A DNA stretch of 64,000 bases from Ptychodera flava (Eukaryota; Hemichordata; Enteropneusta; Ptychoderidae): assembly GCF_041260155.1 (NCBI RefSeq), contig NC_091929.1:31217962-31281961 (forward strand), given 5' to 3'. The position numbers were made by a program, and so were the translations under genes. Positions within the stretch are counted from its first letter, which is position 1, and every line of letters starts with the position of its first letter. The notes below the pieces were generated by a model. The model searched no databases and had not been told where the DNA came from. It saw nothing but the letters and a program-made list of their open reading frames with translations. Positions 33,433-46,300 of the stretch are shown here, one piece after another.

Positions 33433-36400
33433 TAAGTATAATATAGAAATAATAACGCGAATAATAATAGGTTAAATTTCCGTGAAAATTTCACCATGGG
33501 TCGAAAAGACCAAATATGATATCGATTTCACTGACCCAAGTTTCCATGGTAACCATTTTACGGGTTGAAAATTTCAGTTTTTCTAATATCCCATGAAAAG
33601 TTACTTTGATTGATATGAAAATTGTCTAGTGGGGGAGTTCGGGTCAGAGAACCCCCAAACCAGACTTATTTTAATGTTTCAAGTTGTCATGGTAACTATT
33701 TTTGGCTTGAAAGTGTTACTTTTTCCCTAATTCCTATTAAAGAACTATTAACCCTTTCAGGCCTAAATCCCTATATACAGGGGTAGCTCTGGTAAGTTAC
33801 CAGAAAGTCAGGCCTGAAAGGGTTAATTGATGTAAAAAATTGATCATAAGGGTTTTTGTGGTTAGCACACCAAAAATTCACACTCATTTTAATGTGAGAT
33901 GTTTCCATGGCAACCATTCAGGAGTAAAAATTACCAGTTTTTCAAAGATTCTACCTAAAATCAAGTGATCAACAGAATGTGTTATATCAAAGCGATATTT
34001 TCTGTTACAAAGACCAAATATGCAGTGTAAAAATCGAATAAACCACAGAATATTATACCAAAGGGTTATTTTGGCTTAGAAAGACAAAATATGATATCCA
34101 CTTTTACTGCCCTGTGTTTCCATAGTAACCTATTTGCGTTTTAAAATTTCAATTTTTTTTACAAATTCCATTAAAAGTAATCCCAGTTACTATGCAAATG
34201 CTCTCCTAAGTGTATTAATCAGAGCATGAACTCCATGTTCATTTTTGTTTTTATGTTGCCGTGGTAACCATTTTGGTAACCACAGTTTTTTTATTTAAAA
34301 CATAATTCAGGTTTTTTTTTTATTTTATTGATTTCTAAGTAACAACTTTTAACATTTTTTAATGATAATAATAATTGTAATTTATTTGCCTCAGGCTAGG
34401 AAGAATAATAAAGATAATGTAAACTGGGGCCATTCTGGTCAAAATTATTTTTTCCGTTAATTTTATTGTGTTAGAATTAATTTTATATAGACCAGAAATA
34501 ATTTTTCAAGCATTTTCAATTTTGTTTCATACGGTTATCACAAATAAGTGTTATATAGTATAGTACTAACTTATTATGCATTCATTGAATTAAGTTTATG
34601 CCTTCAAATTAATTTTATGTGCCAAAATTAATTCTACTAGTATCTCAAATTAATTTTATGAACCCAATTCCCTTTATTATTTTACAAATTATTATTTTTC
34701 ACAAGCAGTAACAGTAGCGCACAGTTTTTTTTATTTAATGCATGATTCACTGGTAATTATTTATTTTATGGATTTATAATTAACGACGTACTAATAAAAT
34801 AATTTATTTCGATTTCTTTGCCTCATTCCAGGAAGAATAATGAAGACAAATTATTTCTGATAGTTTAACTAAAGTAAAATAATGACTATGTAGTAGTGCT
34901 TTATTACTTGTGTGACCTGGCGTGACCCCATAAACTCTATAATTAGCTAGATCCCTCTCCACGGTAGCAACGGCTAAATTTGAACATGGTGCCTGCATAC
35001 CTTTAAACACTTTTTTTCAAACCCAGCAGGCCAAGACAAGGGGGAAATATTACATGTTTAATGTTTCGTGTTTAATACAGACCTACTTGTAAATAAAATT
35101 AAACTAACACCAACTCTCAATGAATTTTGCCAGTGGAATAGCCAGTATTATTGTAAAAGGCGATAGTCATATCAAACTATTGATATGCGACAAAAATAAT
35201 TAATGGTGAAAAAACGCATTTATTGATTCGCCAAAGGCCTGTGGATTCGCTTATTTTTGCAAGAGTGCTACATGGACATTATCCATTATCTATTTCTCAC
35301 TTGTGCGAACGTCGTAGGAAACACTTATTGCAACAATTTACCCTAAATATAAAGAATCGGCTGTCAATTAAACTGCGGTTGCCAACCAACCGGAGGTAAA
35401 CAGTGAGACTAAATGTGCCCAGAAATACCAGCGCAATAGACTAATCGTTTTGGCGTGTGCCAACTCACTTATAGAAACCGCAAAGATTAGTCGTTTTGGC
35501 ATGTGCTGGTTAATCGGCTAACAAAAACACGAGACTGCAAAACAGCAAAAAGTGATAAAGAAATGTAAATAGCTATGGAATAGTTTCTATAAAAATCTCT
35601 ACACATGAGTATCAACCTTGGGCCTATAGCACAATGGAATAGCCAGTATTATTGTAAAAGGCGATAGTCATATCAAACTATTGACATGCGACAAAAATAA
35701 TTAATGGTGAAAAAACGCATTTATTGATTCGCCAAAAGCCTGTGGATTCGCTTATTTTTGCACGAGTTCTACATGGACATTATCCATAGGAAAAAGTTCG
35801 ACTCACCGTCTCGATTGCTGTTTCAGTGAATCGGCCATGATGAGAGTTCTCGAATCAAAAACTTTAGCCGTGATCGAATACAAATGTCTTCTCATTAAAT
35901 TACGTCATTGTTATACAAGAGTTAGCAATCCGAAGTCTGTCACCCTGTTTTTTTCAAAGTTTGGAGAAGGGCTGCGTTTCCATCTTAATGATTGAACGAC
36001 ATGAAACGCACAATTCTATCGCATATATCCAGCAATATGTACTGTAGAAATACAGTAAACGCTCCAGGTACGTATCTTATACTCCAAAAAAAGGCCACAG
36101 GCGGCGTGAACTTTCTGAAAGGATTTCCTAAACGTCCTACTTGTTACCTTACAGACTCACATATGTTGTCCTGAAAAGTATTCTCTGCAGTAATTCCAGT
36201 TTCTGTCAACGTGCACATAATTTTAAAAGCTCAACGACACGCACGAGACGAAGAAGTTCCAGACTGAACGTTCACGCGCACGGAGACTCAATTGCGCATG
36301 CTCATATTGTCAGCTGCACTGGTATAGACTCTCCACAGAGCTAGCGCTGTGACTTGTTTTGTGCGCGCCCACGGTGGGTCTGCATTCGAAGGCTACGCTG

Positions 36401-36936
36401 TGCATGTGAGCACGCGCTGCCAGACACAGCGACTGTCGGTTTTTGCAAGATATGAATATTCATAAGGGTAGTGACGTCAAAAGAAACACCTATCTACCTG
36501 GGCAGAGAGAATATATACTAGCTGGTAGACCTATAGTATACGCGGTATGTTTTTATTTTTCATTTTTAATTTTATTTGGCTATGGTACTTGTCATTTCTT
36601 TTTGATTAACGGATGTGTGCATTTCTATAAAGTACCCGGATCAGGCTGAAATCCGACCGGTCGCTTGCAAGAACGTCCAGACCCTGGGAATCGCGTTGCG
36701 ATTCGCGTCGTGTCAATACCTGCTGGTATCGCTTAAACTGCTTAGTGTCACTTTTCCGACAAGCATTACCCCTTGGCTTTATGATATCCCCCTCTCTCCG
36801 TACAATATGATGCATAATTCGGCACTGCACGTACGACAAGTCACCCCTATCGACAAAATTAAACTAAACAACACCTCTTTTTAAGAATTCTCTCAGCTTA
36901 AATGAACTGTTATTAGATTTCTATATAATACTTATA
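33431..36936. mobile_element. Inverted-repeat DNA transposon, unit 1 (3.5 kb, non-coding)
   Basis: Starts TATAAGTATAATATAGAAAT and ends ATTTCTATATAATACTTATA, a terminal inverted repeat of about 20 bp. No transposase frame is present. The first third has several degenerate repeats around GTTTCCATGGTAAC. A segment of about 150 bp (from 35145, GCCAGTATTATTGTAAAAGG) is duplicated at 35641. It shares 33431-33740, 34405-36100 and 36690-36936 with unit 2. Confidence 0.8.
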
Positions 36937-36956
36937 GCCCCTAAACTTGTAATTAA

Positions 36957-39629
36957 TATAAGTATTATATAGAAATAATAACGCGAATAATAATAGGTTC
37001 AATTTCCGTGAAAATTTCACCATAAGGGTATTTTTGGTCGAAAAGACCAAATATGATATCGATTTCACTGCCCCATGTTTCCATGGTAACCATTTTAGGG
37101 GTTGAAAATTTCAATTTTTCTAATATCCCATGAAAAGTTACTTTGATTGATATGAAAATTATCTAGTGGGGGAGTTCGGGTCAGAGAACACAAAAACCAG
37201 ACTTATTTTGATGTTTCAAGTTGCCATGGTAACTATTTTGGCATTGAAAATGTTACTTTTTCCCTAATTCCTATTAAAAATGTACTCGGACATAAATCCG
37301 GTATTTTGGTAATAATCTCATTATTATACACCTTTTTTAATCCAATTTTACCTCGAAAAAATCAAAATTAAAGCTTTTTTGGGGATGCCTGTCCCGCACT
37401 GCACTGAGCGATCGCGAGCAAACTGAGAACGCTAAGCGCACAGAACGAAATTTCAAACCCGCGCAGCGCAGTGTACGTGTTTGAAATTGTAGGTCGGCAG
37501 TATAATTTCACCCGAATTCACAGGCTTTTGATTCACCACTACTAACGTTGTGAAGTAGCGAATGTTTAGAAGTATTTCCCCGCATTGACGTAATGGTGTT
37601 TTGAGGTCAAAGGTCAAATAGCGTTCAATAACACCAAAAGTTATTGTACTCCGCGTCAAAGTTATTGGACTCTGCGTCCTCTGATACCGAAAATTTACTG
37701 TACGAAGAAAACTCCATAGATTGCAGACGCAGGTGTATAATAATAAAGATAATGTATATTTGGGCCATTGTGATCAAAATTATGTTTTCCGTTAATTTTA
37801 GTGTGTAAGAATTAATTTTATATAGACCAGAAATAATTTTTCAAGCATTTTTAATTTTGTTTCATGCAGTCATCTCAAATAAGTGTTATATAGTATATTA
37901 CTAACTTATTATGCATTCATCGAATCAAGTTTATGCCCTCAAATTAATTTTATGTGCTAAAATTAATTCTACTAGTATCTCAAATTAATTTTATGAACCC
38001 AATTCCCCTTATCACCCAATGTACCATTATTTATCACAAGCAGTAACAGTAGCGCAGTTTTTTTTAACACTTGATTCACTGGTACTTATTTATTTTATGG
38101 ATTTACAATTAATGATTTCTTTGCCTCATTCCAGGAAGAATAATGAAGAAAAATTATTTCTGATTGTTTAACTATAGTAAAATTATGACCATGTAGTGGT
38201 GCATTATTTTAGTGTGACCTGGCGTGACCCCATAAACTCTATGATTAGCTAGATCCCTTTCCATGGTAGCAACGGCTAAATTTGAACATGGTGCCTGTAT
38301 ACCTTTAAACACTTTTTTAAATCCAGCAGGCCAAGACAAGGGGGAAATATTACAAGATAAATGTTTCACGTTTAATACTGCATGCCCTACTTGACATAGT
38401 ATAGGGCCCTCACTTGTGCGAACGTCGTAGGAAACACTTATTGCAACAATTCACCCTAAATATAAAGAATCGGCTGTCAATTAAACTGCGGTTGCTAACC
38501 AACCGGAGGTAAACAGTGAGACTAAACGTGCCAAGAAATACGAACGCAATAGACTAATCGTTTTGGCGTGTGTGCCAACTCACAATTATAGAAAACCGCA
38601 AAAATTAGTCGTTTTGGCGTTGCTGACAAATCAGCTAACAAAAAACAGGAAACCGCAAAACCGCAAAAAGTGATAAAGAAATGTAAATAGCTATGGAATA
38701 GTTTCTATAAAAATTTCTACATATGTATATCAACCTGGGGAATAAGATTTTGACCTGTAGCACAATGCACAATCGAATAGCCAGTATTATTGTAAAAGGC
38801 GATAGTCATATTGTATCAAACTATTGACATGCGACAAAAATAATTAATCTTTCCACCTTTCAGCTGGTGAAAAACGCATTTATTGATTCGCCAAAGGCCT
38901 GTGGATTCGCTTATTTTTGCACAAGTGCTACATGGACGTAGGAAAATGTTCGACTCACCCTCTGGATTGTTGAGAATATAGGTAACTGACTGTTTCAGTG
39001 AATCCGCCATGATGAGAGTTCTCGAATCCAAAACTCTAGCCGTGCTCGAATACAAATGTCTTCTCATTAAATTACGTCATTGTATACAAGAGTTAGCATT
39101 CCAAAGTCTGTCACCCTGTTTTTTCGAAGTTTGGAGAAGGGCGGCATTTCTATCTGAATGATTGAACGACGTGAAACACAAAATTCCATCGCACATGTTC
39201 CGGCAATATGTACAGTAGAAATACGCTGCAGTTACGTAAGCTTATAAGCTTATACTCCACAAAATGGCCACAGGCGGCGTGAACTTTCTGAAAGGGTTTT
39301 CATAAACGTCCTACTTGGTACCTTAACACTCACATGTGATATCCTGAAAAGTATTCTCTGCAGTAATTCCAGTTTCTGTCAATATTCAACTGTTCAACGA
39401 CACGATAGCACGAGCATTACTGACACGCGCACAAAGACTCAATTGCGCATGCTCTCTGAAGGGCGTGCGCGTGAATTGCGCGTGTTCCAACAGTGAAGAA
39501 CGCAAATCGCAGGATCTCTGCCTGACTACTCTGGCAGGGCGAAACAAGGGAGATGCAAAAAATGTTTATTCTGCAATGCCAATATGACGCTTACGAGGTT
39601 CGGTGGTCGCAGTAAAGAAATTTCACTGC

Positions 39630-39684
<55 letters not shown>

Positions 39685-40019
39685 ATGTGGAAATCTTTTT
39701 CATAGTCGTGAGTTTAGATGGATGAAAACTAAAAACAAAATTAAATTGAACTGATTGAACGTGTATCCATAAAGTTCGCACAAAAGTAAAAAAGTCTAGG
39801 CCTGCTGGTATCGCTTAAACTGCTTAATGTCACTTTTCCGACAAGCATTACCCCTTAGGTTAATGATATCCCCCTCTCTCCAAACAGTATGACGCATAAT
39901 TCTGCGCTGCACGTACAACAATTGGAAGTCACCCCATTGAAAAATTAAAATAAACAACACCTCTTTTTCAGAATTCCAACACAGTTTCAATGAACTGTTA
40001 TTTCTATATAATACTTATA
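36957..40019. mobile_element. Inverted-repeat DNA transposon, unit 2 (3.1 kb, non-coding)
   Basis: Perfect 22-bp ends TATAAGTATTATATAGAAATAA / TTATTTCTATATAATACTTATA with only 20 bp between it and unit 1. Both units are followed by GCCCCTAAACTTGTAAT. It carries a private segment (37283-37735) in place of unit 1's 33750-34400 and a (GA)n tract at 39629-39681. Confidence 0.85.
39629..39681. repeat. (GA)n microsatellite
   Basis: About 26 GA units with one GG interruption, inside transposon unit 2. Confidence 0.95.
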
Positions 40020-40031
40020 GCCCCTAAACTT

Positions 40032-40069
<38 letters not shown>

Positions 40070-40180
40070 TGGCAAATAATCCACAAGGTCGAATTTATTG
40101 TTCAGCTGAAAAATGACTCGTTCATTGAGAAGTCAGGCTGATATCTATGATCTAATGAATCGATAGCCTGTGAATATTAA

Positions 40181-40367
40181 AGGTATACTGTCACCTGTTC
40201 CAATTTTGCCACAGTTACCATGGTGAGAGAAAATAAAACCAGTCACAGATTTAAAGCGGGTGGCCGCTTTTTAAAAACAGCACCCCAAACAAGGGCATTT
40301 TGAATACCAAGGAACGCCCATTTGACCATATATGCGCATATTTAAGATTACAGGTGACTGTATACCT
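40181..40367 (+). mobile_element. TTAA MITE (AGGTATAC family), copy 2
   Basis: 187 bp with TTAA on both sides (40177-40180, 40368-40371) and inverted ends AGGTATACTGTCACCTGT / AGGTATACAGTCACCTGT. The paralogous position in copy B (54923-54926) is a single TTAA with the same flanks, so it is a clean empty site. Confidence 0.95.
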
Positions 40368-41256
40368 TTAACGGCCTGGTATAATGTCACCAAAACATAC
40401 AGAAGACAATAACGATAAGGCAAAAGAAGTGGACTGGATTATTGCGTTTCGCATGCAATTTTAAGCAATGCGTCAAGGTTTTCAACTTGTTACCCTGACG
40501 CTCACGCTGTTTTTGCATATTTTTCTCTAATAGCTAAAAAATAAACATGGAGGACTCTTCGGACCAGATGTACATGTACCTTCAGCCTTCACCAAACATC
40601 ATTCTTAAGAATGCGAGGCAATGGACAAGTACAATAAACACTACCTTTTACACAAATACAATAATACAATGGACCGTACAATGGTGTGCACAAGAATTTA
40701 TCATATTCCTTTATTGAGGCAGAATGTTCCGTACATACAAATTTTCAGAATGTTAAACTTTAGAAGAGCTTAATGGGAACACCGAAGAATGCTTTACATT
40801 TTTTTTACCGAGTTTTCAATATAAAGATAGCAAATATATTATCTTTTAAGCAGAGTTAAAACAAGGAATATCACCAATTTTTGATTTCCAGTACCTATAC
40901 ATCTAAGGTAATTTTCTAATGTAATTTACATTATATGTCCAATTGTGATGTTCATTCTTGATAATGTAGAGGAAAATGGATGAAGCTTATCGCGAACGAA
41001 ACACAAGTAAACGTTTATTTTGTGTGTTTTTTACGTGACCTATTCGGCGTAATTCGCATAAAGCTCCACTACCTTCTTTTGATGTTATTTCCATTGTTAT
41101 TGTTCTAAATGAAGTTTACTGTGTCATGTTCGAAAAGCACGTGGAAATGCCAGGTTTTCAATTTGTCAATATAGTTTTTGTATTTGTCCAACCTAGTGGT
41201 ATTGTCCCTGAGGCTGTCTTCCGCCCAGTAAAACGATTCATTCATTGCTTTGATAA

Positions 41257-41324
41257 TGTATGTATGTATGTATGTATGTATGTATGTATGTATGTATGTA
41301 TGTATGTATGTATGTATGTATGTA

Positions 41325-41364
<40 letters not shown>
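41257..41364. repeat. (TATG)n(TG)n microsatellite
   Basis: About 18 TATG units followed by about 17 TG units. It is positional partner of the TATG tract at 55690-55900. Reading frames across it are repeat artefacts. Confidence 0.95.
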
Positions 41365-41365
<1 letters not shown>

Positions 41366-41454
41366 TGTATGCTCGTGTATCAAAGAGTGCGGATGTCCTC
41401 GTGACGATTACAGTGCTCGATTATAAAGCAGAGCGTTATAAAAATGTTTTACTA

Positions 41455-41515
41455 TAACCCAAACGGGATTCGAACCCCCACACGCTTCACGGCAACATCG
41501 CCTTGCTGCAAGATA
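41455..41515 (-). other. tRNA-like segment (possible SINE relic)
   Basis: On the minus strand a perfect B box GGGTTCGAATCCC lies at about 41463-41477. Upstream, GGTATCTTGCAGCAAGGCG does not fold as a clear D arm. A degraded tRNA-derived repeat is more likely than a functional tRNA gene. Confidence 0.35.
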
Positions 41516-41537
41516 CCACAAATTACTTACTCAATTC

Positions 41538-41643
41538 ATGCATCTTGCATTCTCCACACTAATTGTTCTTTCGGTCTTTACTCTCATTTATAAATGAGAG
41601 TGAAGACCTAAGGAAAAATTAGTCTGGAGAATGCGAGATGCAT
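41538..41643. repeat. Palindromic MITE-like hairpin (106 bp)
   Basis: ATGCATCTTGCATTCTCCA pairs with TGGAGAATGCGAGATGCAT. CACTCTCATTTATAAATGAGAG forms the centre. The fold is almost complete with small mismatches and virtually no loop. Confidence 0.85.
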
Positions 41644-42136
41644 TTGTTTCTCAGAAAACTTCAAATACGTTGTTATCGATTAGAACTTTAACTAAAACCC
41701 TACAACACTGTTACTCATTAAAGTCAGAGTGGGGATAATTACCCATTAGGTACATTGATATCCCAGACAAAGAATGTGAAAATTGTCAAATTTTCTTTCG
41801 TAACTTTCTCATTTTTGGCCATCGTTCATGGCTGGCCTGGGGATCTCAAATGAATACATTGCCGCGGATTAATCTCTCGCATAAATAAACCTGCGTTAAC
41901 AGATACAAGTTATGGAGATTGAAGGAGCTAAGAGTTACTTGAAAATATTTTCATGGTAGACGGGGTCTTGACAATTATTTTGATACTGTATGGCAATTGG
42001 TTTCCATCGTGGAAGAGCCCCCATGTACATTACGTAACATTTTCTGAAGTTTGTTTTAAAGTGAGTTATTATTATCATTTATTATATCTTTATTTTAGAT
42101 TATAAAAATCCATAGCAAAACAACAATACATTTTAA

Positions 42137-43390
42137 ATTCAATTCAATTCAATTCAATTCAATTCAATTCAATTACTTTATTATCCACAAATACATGTAG
42201 AAATTTGCCTTCAGGCTCATCATATACAGATTAAAATAGTACAACAAGCAAAAGATTCTATAAAAAGGGACGCTATTACACATTGAAATGCTTAAAAACA
42301 CACACAAGGTAGCGACATAGATACAAAATTGAAACATAGACGGAAACAACAAAGGACCAACTGGAGGTTTAAAACTACATCGAGTTTGAGTTTAAAATTG
42401 AAACTGCTGATGGAAGAAATGACTTTTTGAAGAGGTTTTTCTTTGCACGAGGAACCCGAAAACGTCTCCCTGACGGGAGTTTCTGGAAGTAACCATGGAG
42501 AGGGTGATGAGAATCATTGACAATATTCTGCGCTTTCCTTTTCACTGCCAGCTGGTAAAGGTTTACAAGGGAATTTTGACGACAGCCAATAATTTTTTCT
42601 GCCATCCTCACAATACGAGAAAGCTTACTTCTGTTTCTGACAGTCAAATTTCCATACCACAAAATGATATTATAGGTTAAAACACTCTCAATGAGGGATC
42701 TGTACACCATTTGTAAGATATTTTGACTCACATTGAACGATTTGAGTTTCCTGAGAAGGTATAATCTTTGTTGGGACTTTTTCGCTATATAGTCAGTATT
42801 TTCATCAAATGTGAGTTTTTCATCTAGAAATGAACCTAAGTATTTGAAACATGAAACGACTTCAACAGATTCATCGTTGATTGTGACAGGAGTAAAATCC
42901 GGGCAAACTTTACAACCAATGACAAGCTCTTTTGTTTTACTAATATTCATATCTAAATAGCTATCTATACACCAGTTCTTTAAAATTTCAACATTATGGA
43001 AATATTCAGAAAGAGAATCTTCCTTTTTGAGTCGCCCAACAAGAGCCATGTCATCAGCAAATTTGAACAAACAAGATATTGCAGTATTGCACCTCATGTG
43101 ATCTGTGTAAATAGAAAATAGAGTAGGTGATAGCACGCAACCTTGTGGTGCACCAACATTCAGTACAATTTCCTCTGACATGTAGCCATTACACATACCC
43201 GTTGTGGTCTTTCTCTAAGAAAATCACTGATCCAGAGAATTATGTTGGCATCGACATTCATATTGATAGGACGTCTAACGAGAACATATGGTTCAATGGT
43301 GTTGAAAGCGCTTGAAAAGTCTATAAAAAGAATACGAATGTATGCATTTGCGGATTCTAAATGTTGAGAAAGTAAATTAAAAATTAAATA
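42137..43390 (-). mobile_element. LINE 3' fragment (L2/CR1-like), with (TTGAA)n tail
   Basis: Minus-strand reverse transcriptase fragments: LFIDFSSAFNTI (motif A), GAPQGCVLSPTLFSIYTDHM, FKFADDMALVGRL (FADD form of motif C), CFKYLGSFLDEKLTFDENT and the C-terminal FKKSFLPSAVSILNS. One frame change lies near 43197. It ends in about seven TTGAA/AATTC pentamers (42137-42172), as L2-type LINEs end in short tandem repeats. It is truncated at the 5' side, where another LINE begins. Confidence 0.85.
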
Positions 43391-46300
43391 CGCTTACTCC
43401 AAATCCTCCACAGTCCATTCTTTGATAACTCTGATAATGATAAAACACTCTTCACAAGCGGGTTACTTGAGAGATGGAGTCTGCTCAGAAAACTAAATTA
43501 TTTTTTCCGAAGGATTTCATCAAAAGTTAAAATCGAAAGACTGACAAACATTGCACTGTTATTCTGAATAAAAGAATGTTTAAAACCAGACAACTTACAA
43601 AACACATGGGAGTAAGCTCGTCTAACTGCATTAAACGTACATAAAGAAAACGTACTCGACAAATAAGAACAATAAGGAATATCACAAAAGACAGAAAATA
43701 AGTGACATTTTACAGAAAGAGACGCGAATTTAAAATCACGAATTATAGCATTGCCACGAACATGAAATTGCCGAGCCTGAGCCTGAATGTCCTCATTATT
43801 CCTAAGGTCACAAGTGATTAAGTGACCAAGGTATTTATAAACACTAACATAATCAAGCATTTTACCATTAAGATAAATTGGAACTTGTCTAAGCTTACGA
43901 ATACTTGGTTGAATTAGCATACAAACTGTCTTTTGCTCATTGAAAAATATTGAATGATTGTTACCATAATGACCACATATATCAACAAGCATCTGCTGCC
44001 ATAGGCTCCAGTAGATATGATAACTAAGTCGTCAGCATAAATCAAATGATTCACCTTATAGTCACCAATAAGGCATCCATAGGGAATTGTGGAGAGATTC
44101 TTACTGATATCATCCAAATAGACGGTGAAAAAGAAAGGTGACGTAATGCCACCCTGCTTTACCCCATTCTTAGAATGAAAAGTTTCAAACAGTAACCCAT
44201 TCCATCTGACAACAAAGTCTTGATACCTATACATGTATGACAAAATCTTAATGAGATAAGGCTTAACATCCCTTTGCAATAGTTCAACATACAGAATATT
44301 GTGATGAACATAGTCAAATGCTTTGGATGCATTCATAAAAGTGATGAAAACAGGAGTATTACAACGTCTATAGTAATTCAAAATTTCTTTCAAAACAAAT
44401 ACTGACATATCAGAACCATGGTCTGGTTTAAATCCAAATTGGTGATCTGTGGTTGTTAAACATTCCATACAGCGATTTAACGAAACCCTTTGGAACAGTT
44501 TGGATATTGTTGTTGCAACAGCAACATGACGATAGTTAGATTTGTCACAAATGTTGCCACCTGGATTTTTTGGAATAGGAACTAAAACAGTGGTCATCAA
44601 TTCTCTAGGAACAGTTCTATGAATCAAAATGACCGAAAAACAAAGGGACAAAAGAACATTGACTCTATATGGAGCATACTTCAAATGCTCAGGTGATATA
44701 CCGTCATACCTGATGATGCACCTGTCTTGAGGTTCTTCACTAATTCACAAATTTCTTCGTGGTGCACAGTCATGTCATTACAGTCTTTAATGTTCGAAAA
44801 GACAGGTGTCGAATCGTTACCAGTTTTGGTCAAAAGAGTTTTATAATGGCATTTCCACATATTTACTACTTCAGCGTCACCAGCATGACCATCAACAGAT
44901 GATGGAGCTATTACTCTACCTGTACGTTTATTGATCTCTTTCCAGTACTCCTTGGAGTTACTCTTTCATTTTTCAGCCATGGCATTCGCACGCATTTCTT
45001 TTTCTGCCCTCTTACACTGTGCAAACTGCCTTTTAAACTGTGCCCTAGACCTTCGCATAAATTCAAAGAAAGGGCCAAATTTAGGAGAACCGTTGTCCTT
45101 CCAGATCAAAAAATCACTACGTGCTTTGTCATAGTGTTCTTTCACAACTGTATTCCAACCTGGTATTGTATGCCTATTTGACTTTGTGGCTTTTGGAAGA
45201 GTCATATCTGCGGCAGTCAACAACGCTGAAACAATTTCACTATAAAATGTATCAATCAGATGAGAATGAATACAACAGTCTGTGTCAGTACAAGCCAATG
45301 AACTTCAGATAAAAGTCTGTCACAAAACACTTCAAAGTTCACAAGTTGGCAAGATGACACTTTGTTCCAGCAAGGCGTACGTGCTTCAGTTTGTGACGAA
45401 CTACTGAGCCTAGGTAGCAAAGCGGTCTTCAAAGTGAACATTAGAGGAAAGTGATCAGAAGAAATGATATCATATTTTACCTTAACAGAATCAACGATGT
45501 TATCAGATGAAGATGAGGAAAATGATATGATCAAGCCAACTTCGAGCAAAACATGAATCACTTAGATGTGTAAAAGTCTCAGGATGCAGGCGTTCAATGT
45601 CTGAAAAGATGAAGTTATTATCTTGTACAAAATTATCTCAAAGTACAAATTCATGCTGATTTTTTTTTCGGTTCTGCATTAAAATCACCTGAGATAAGAC
45701 AATAGTAAGTACCTAATTCATTAATTGTAACTTGTAACAAGCCTAAAATCCGCTGATATTCATCACAGTCAGAATTCGCAGTTGGTAGATACACGTTCAA
45801 AATTACGACATCAGGCTTTTCTAACATTTGAATGCGAATACCGATAACACGACTTTCACCGTCAAAAACGATAGGTGAGATACCGTTGAGATTTTTACGC
45901 CAAAGAATACCAACGCCCACATAGGGTCTACCCGTGAGAACACCATGCGAGCTATCAAAGGCACTCACATCTATTGAAGTAAACTCATTATGCAACGAAC
46001 TAAGAACTGATAACTTTTCCTTGTCAAGCCAATGTTCTTGAACTAATAAAATATCACAAAAATTAAGCAAAGTGTCAAGGGAACCAAGAGAGGAATTTAG
46101 ACCTCTTACATTGTAGCTAGCAAGGTTAATGACATCCATTATCTGTTACTGATATTAACTACTTGTGGAGAACTTTTCTTCGACTTTGCAATCAGCTCAG
46201 ACTTCATCAAATAATACGGTTTCACACAAATTCCAGTAGGCCACAATTCAGGACAGAGGACCATATCAATACAGCTGTCATTTACGTCAATTCTGAACGA

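Larger units (their letters stand above)
32676..40060. mobile_element. 7.4-kb block of DNA transposons inserted in an (AAT)n tract
   Basis: Copy B reads GTTTCTGTATAATAATGATA then quickly CCACAAGGTC (54770-54835). In copy A the same left flank (32655) and right flank (40068) are 7.4 kb apart. The block comprises a leading segment (32680-33382, no gene seen) and two related inverted-repeat elements. AAT microsatellites at 33383-33430 and 40029-40069 suggest insertion into and slippage at an AAT-rich target. Confidence 0.8.
20903..41370 (+). repeat. Segmental duplication, copy A
   Basis: Similar to 47313-55910 in the same orientation, with shared order of blocks: leader (20930-21037 / 47345-47455), promoter-side sequence (22695-23332 / 47457-48080), first coding exon, module exons, last-exon region (31870-32670 / 53770-54785), then 40060-41260 / 54810-55690 ending in TATG microsatellites. 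Copy A is longer because of insertions at 21046-22694, 24361-27035, 28770-30020, 32676-40060 and 40181-40367. Confidence 0.85.

Noticed and set aside
41105-41457. Frames of repeated MYVC / HTYI residues (also at 55633-56044)
   Set aside because: Translations of TATG and TG microsatellites on both strands.
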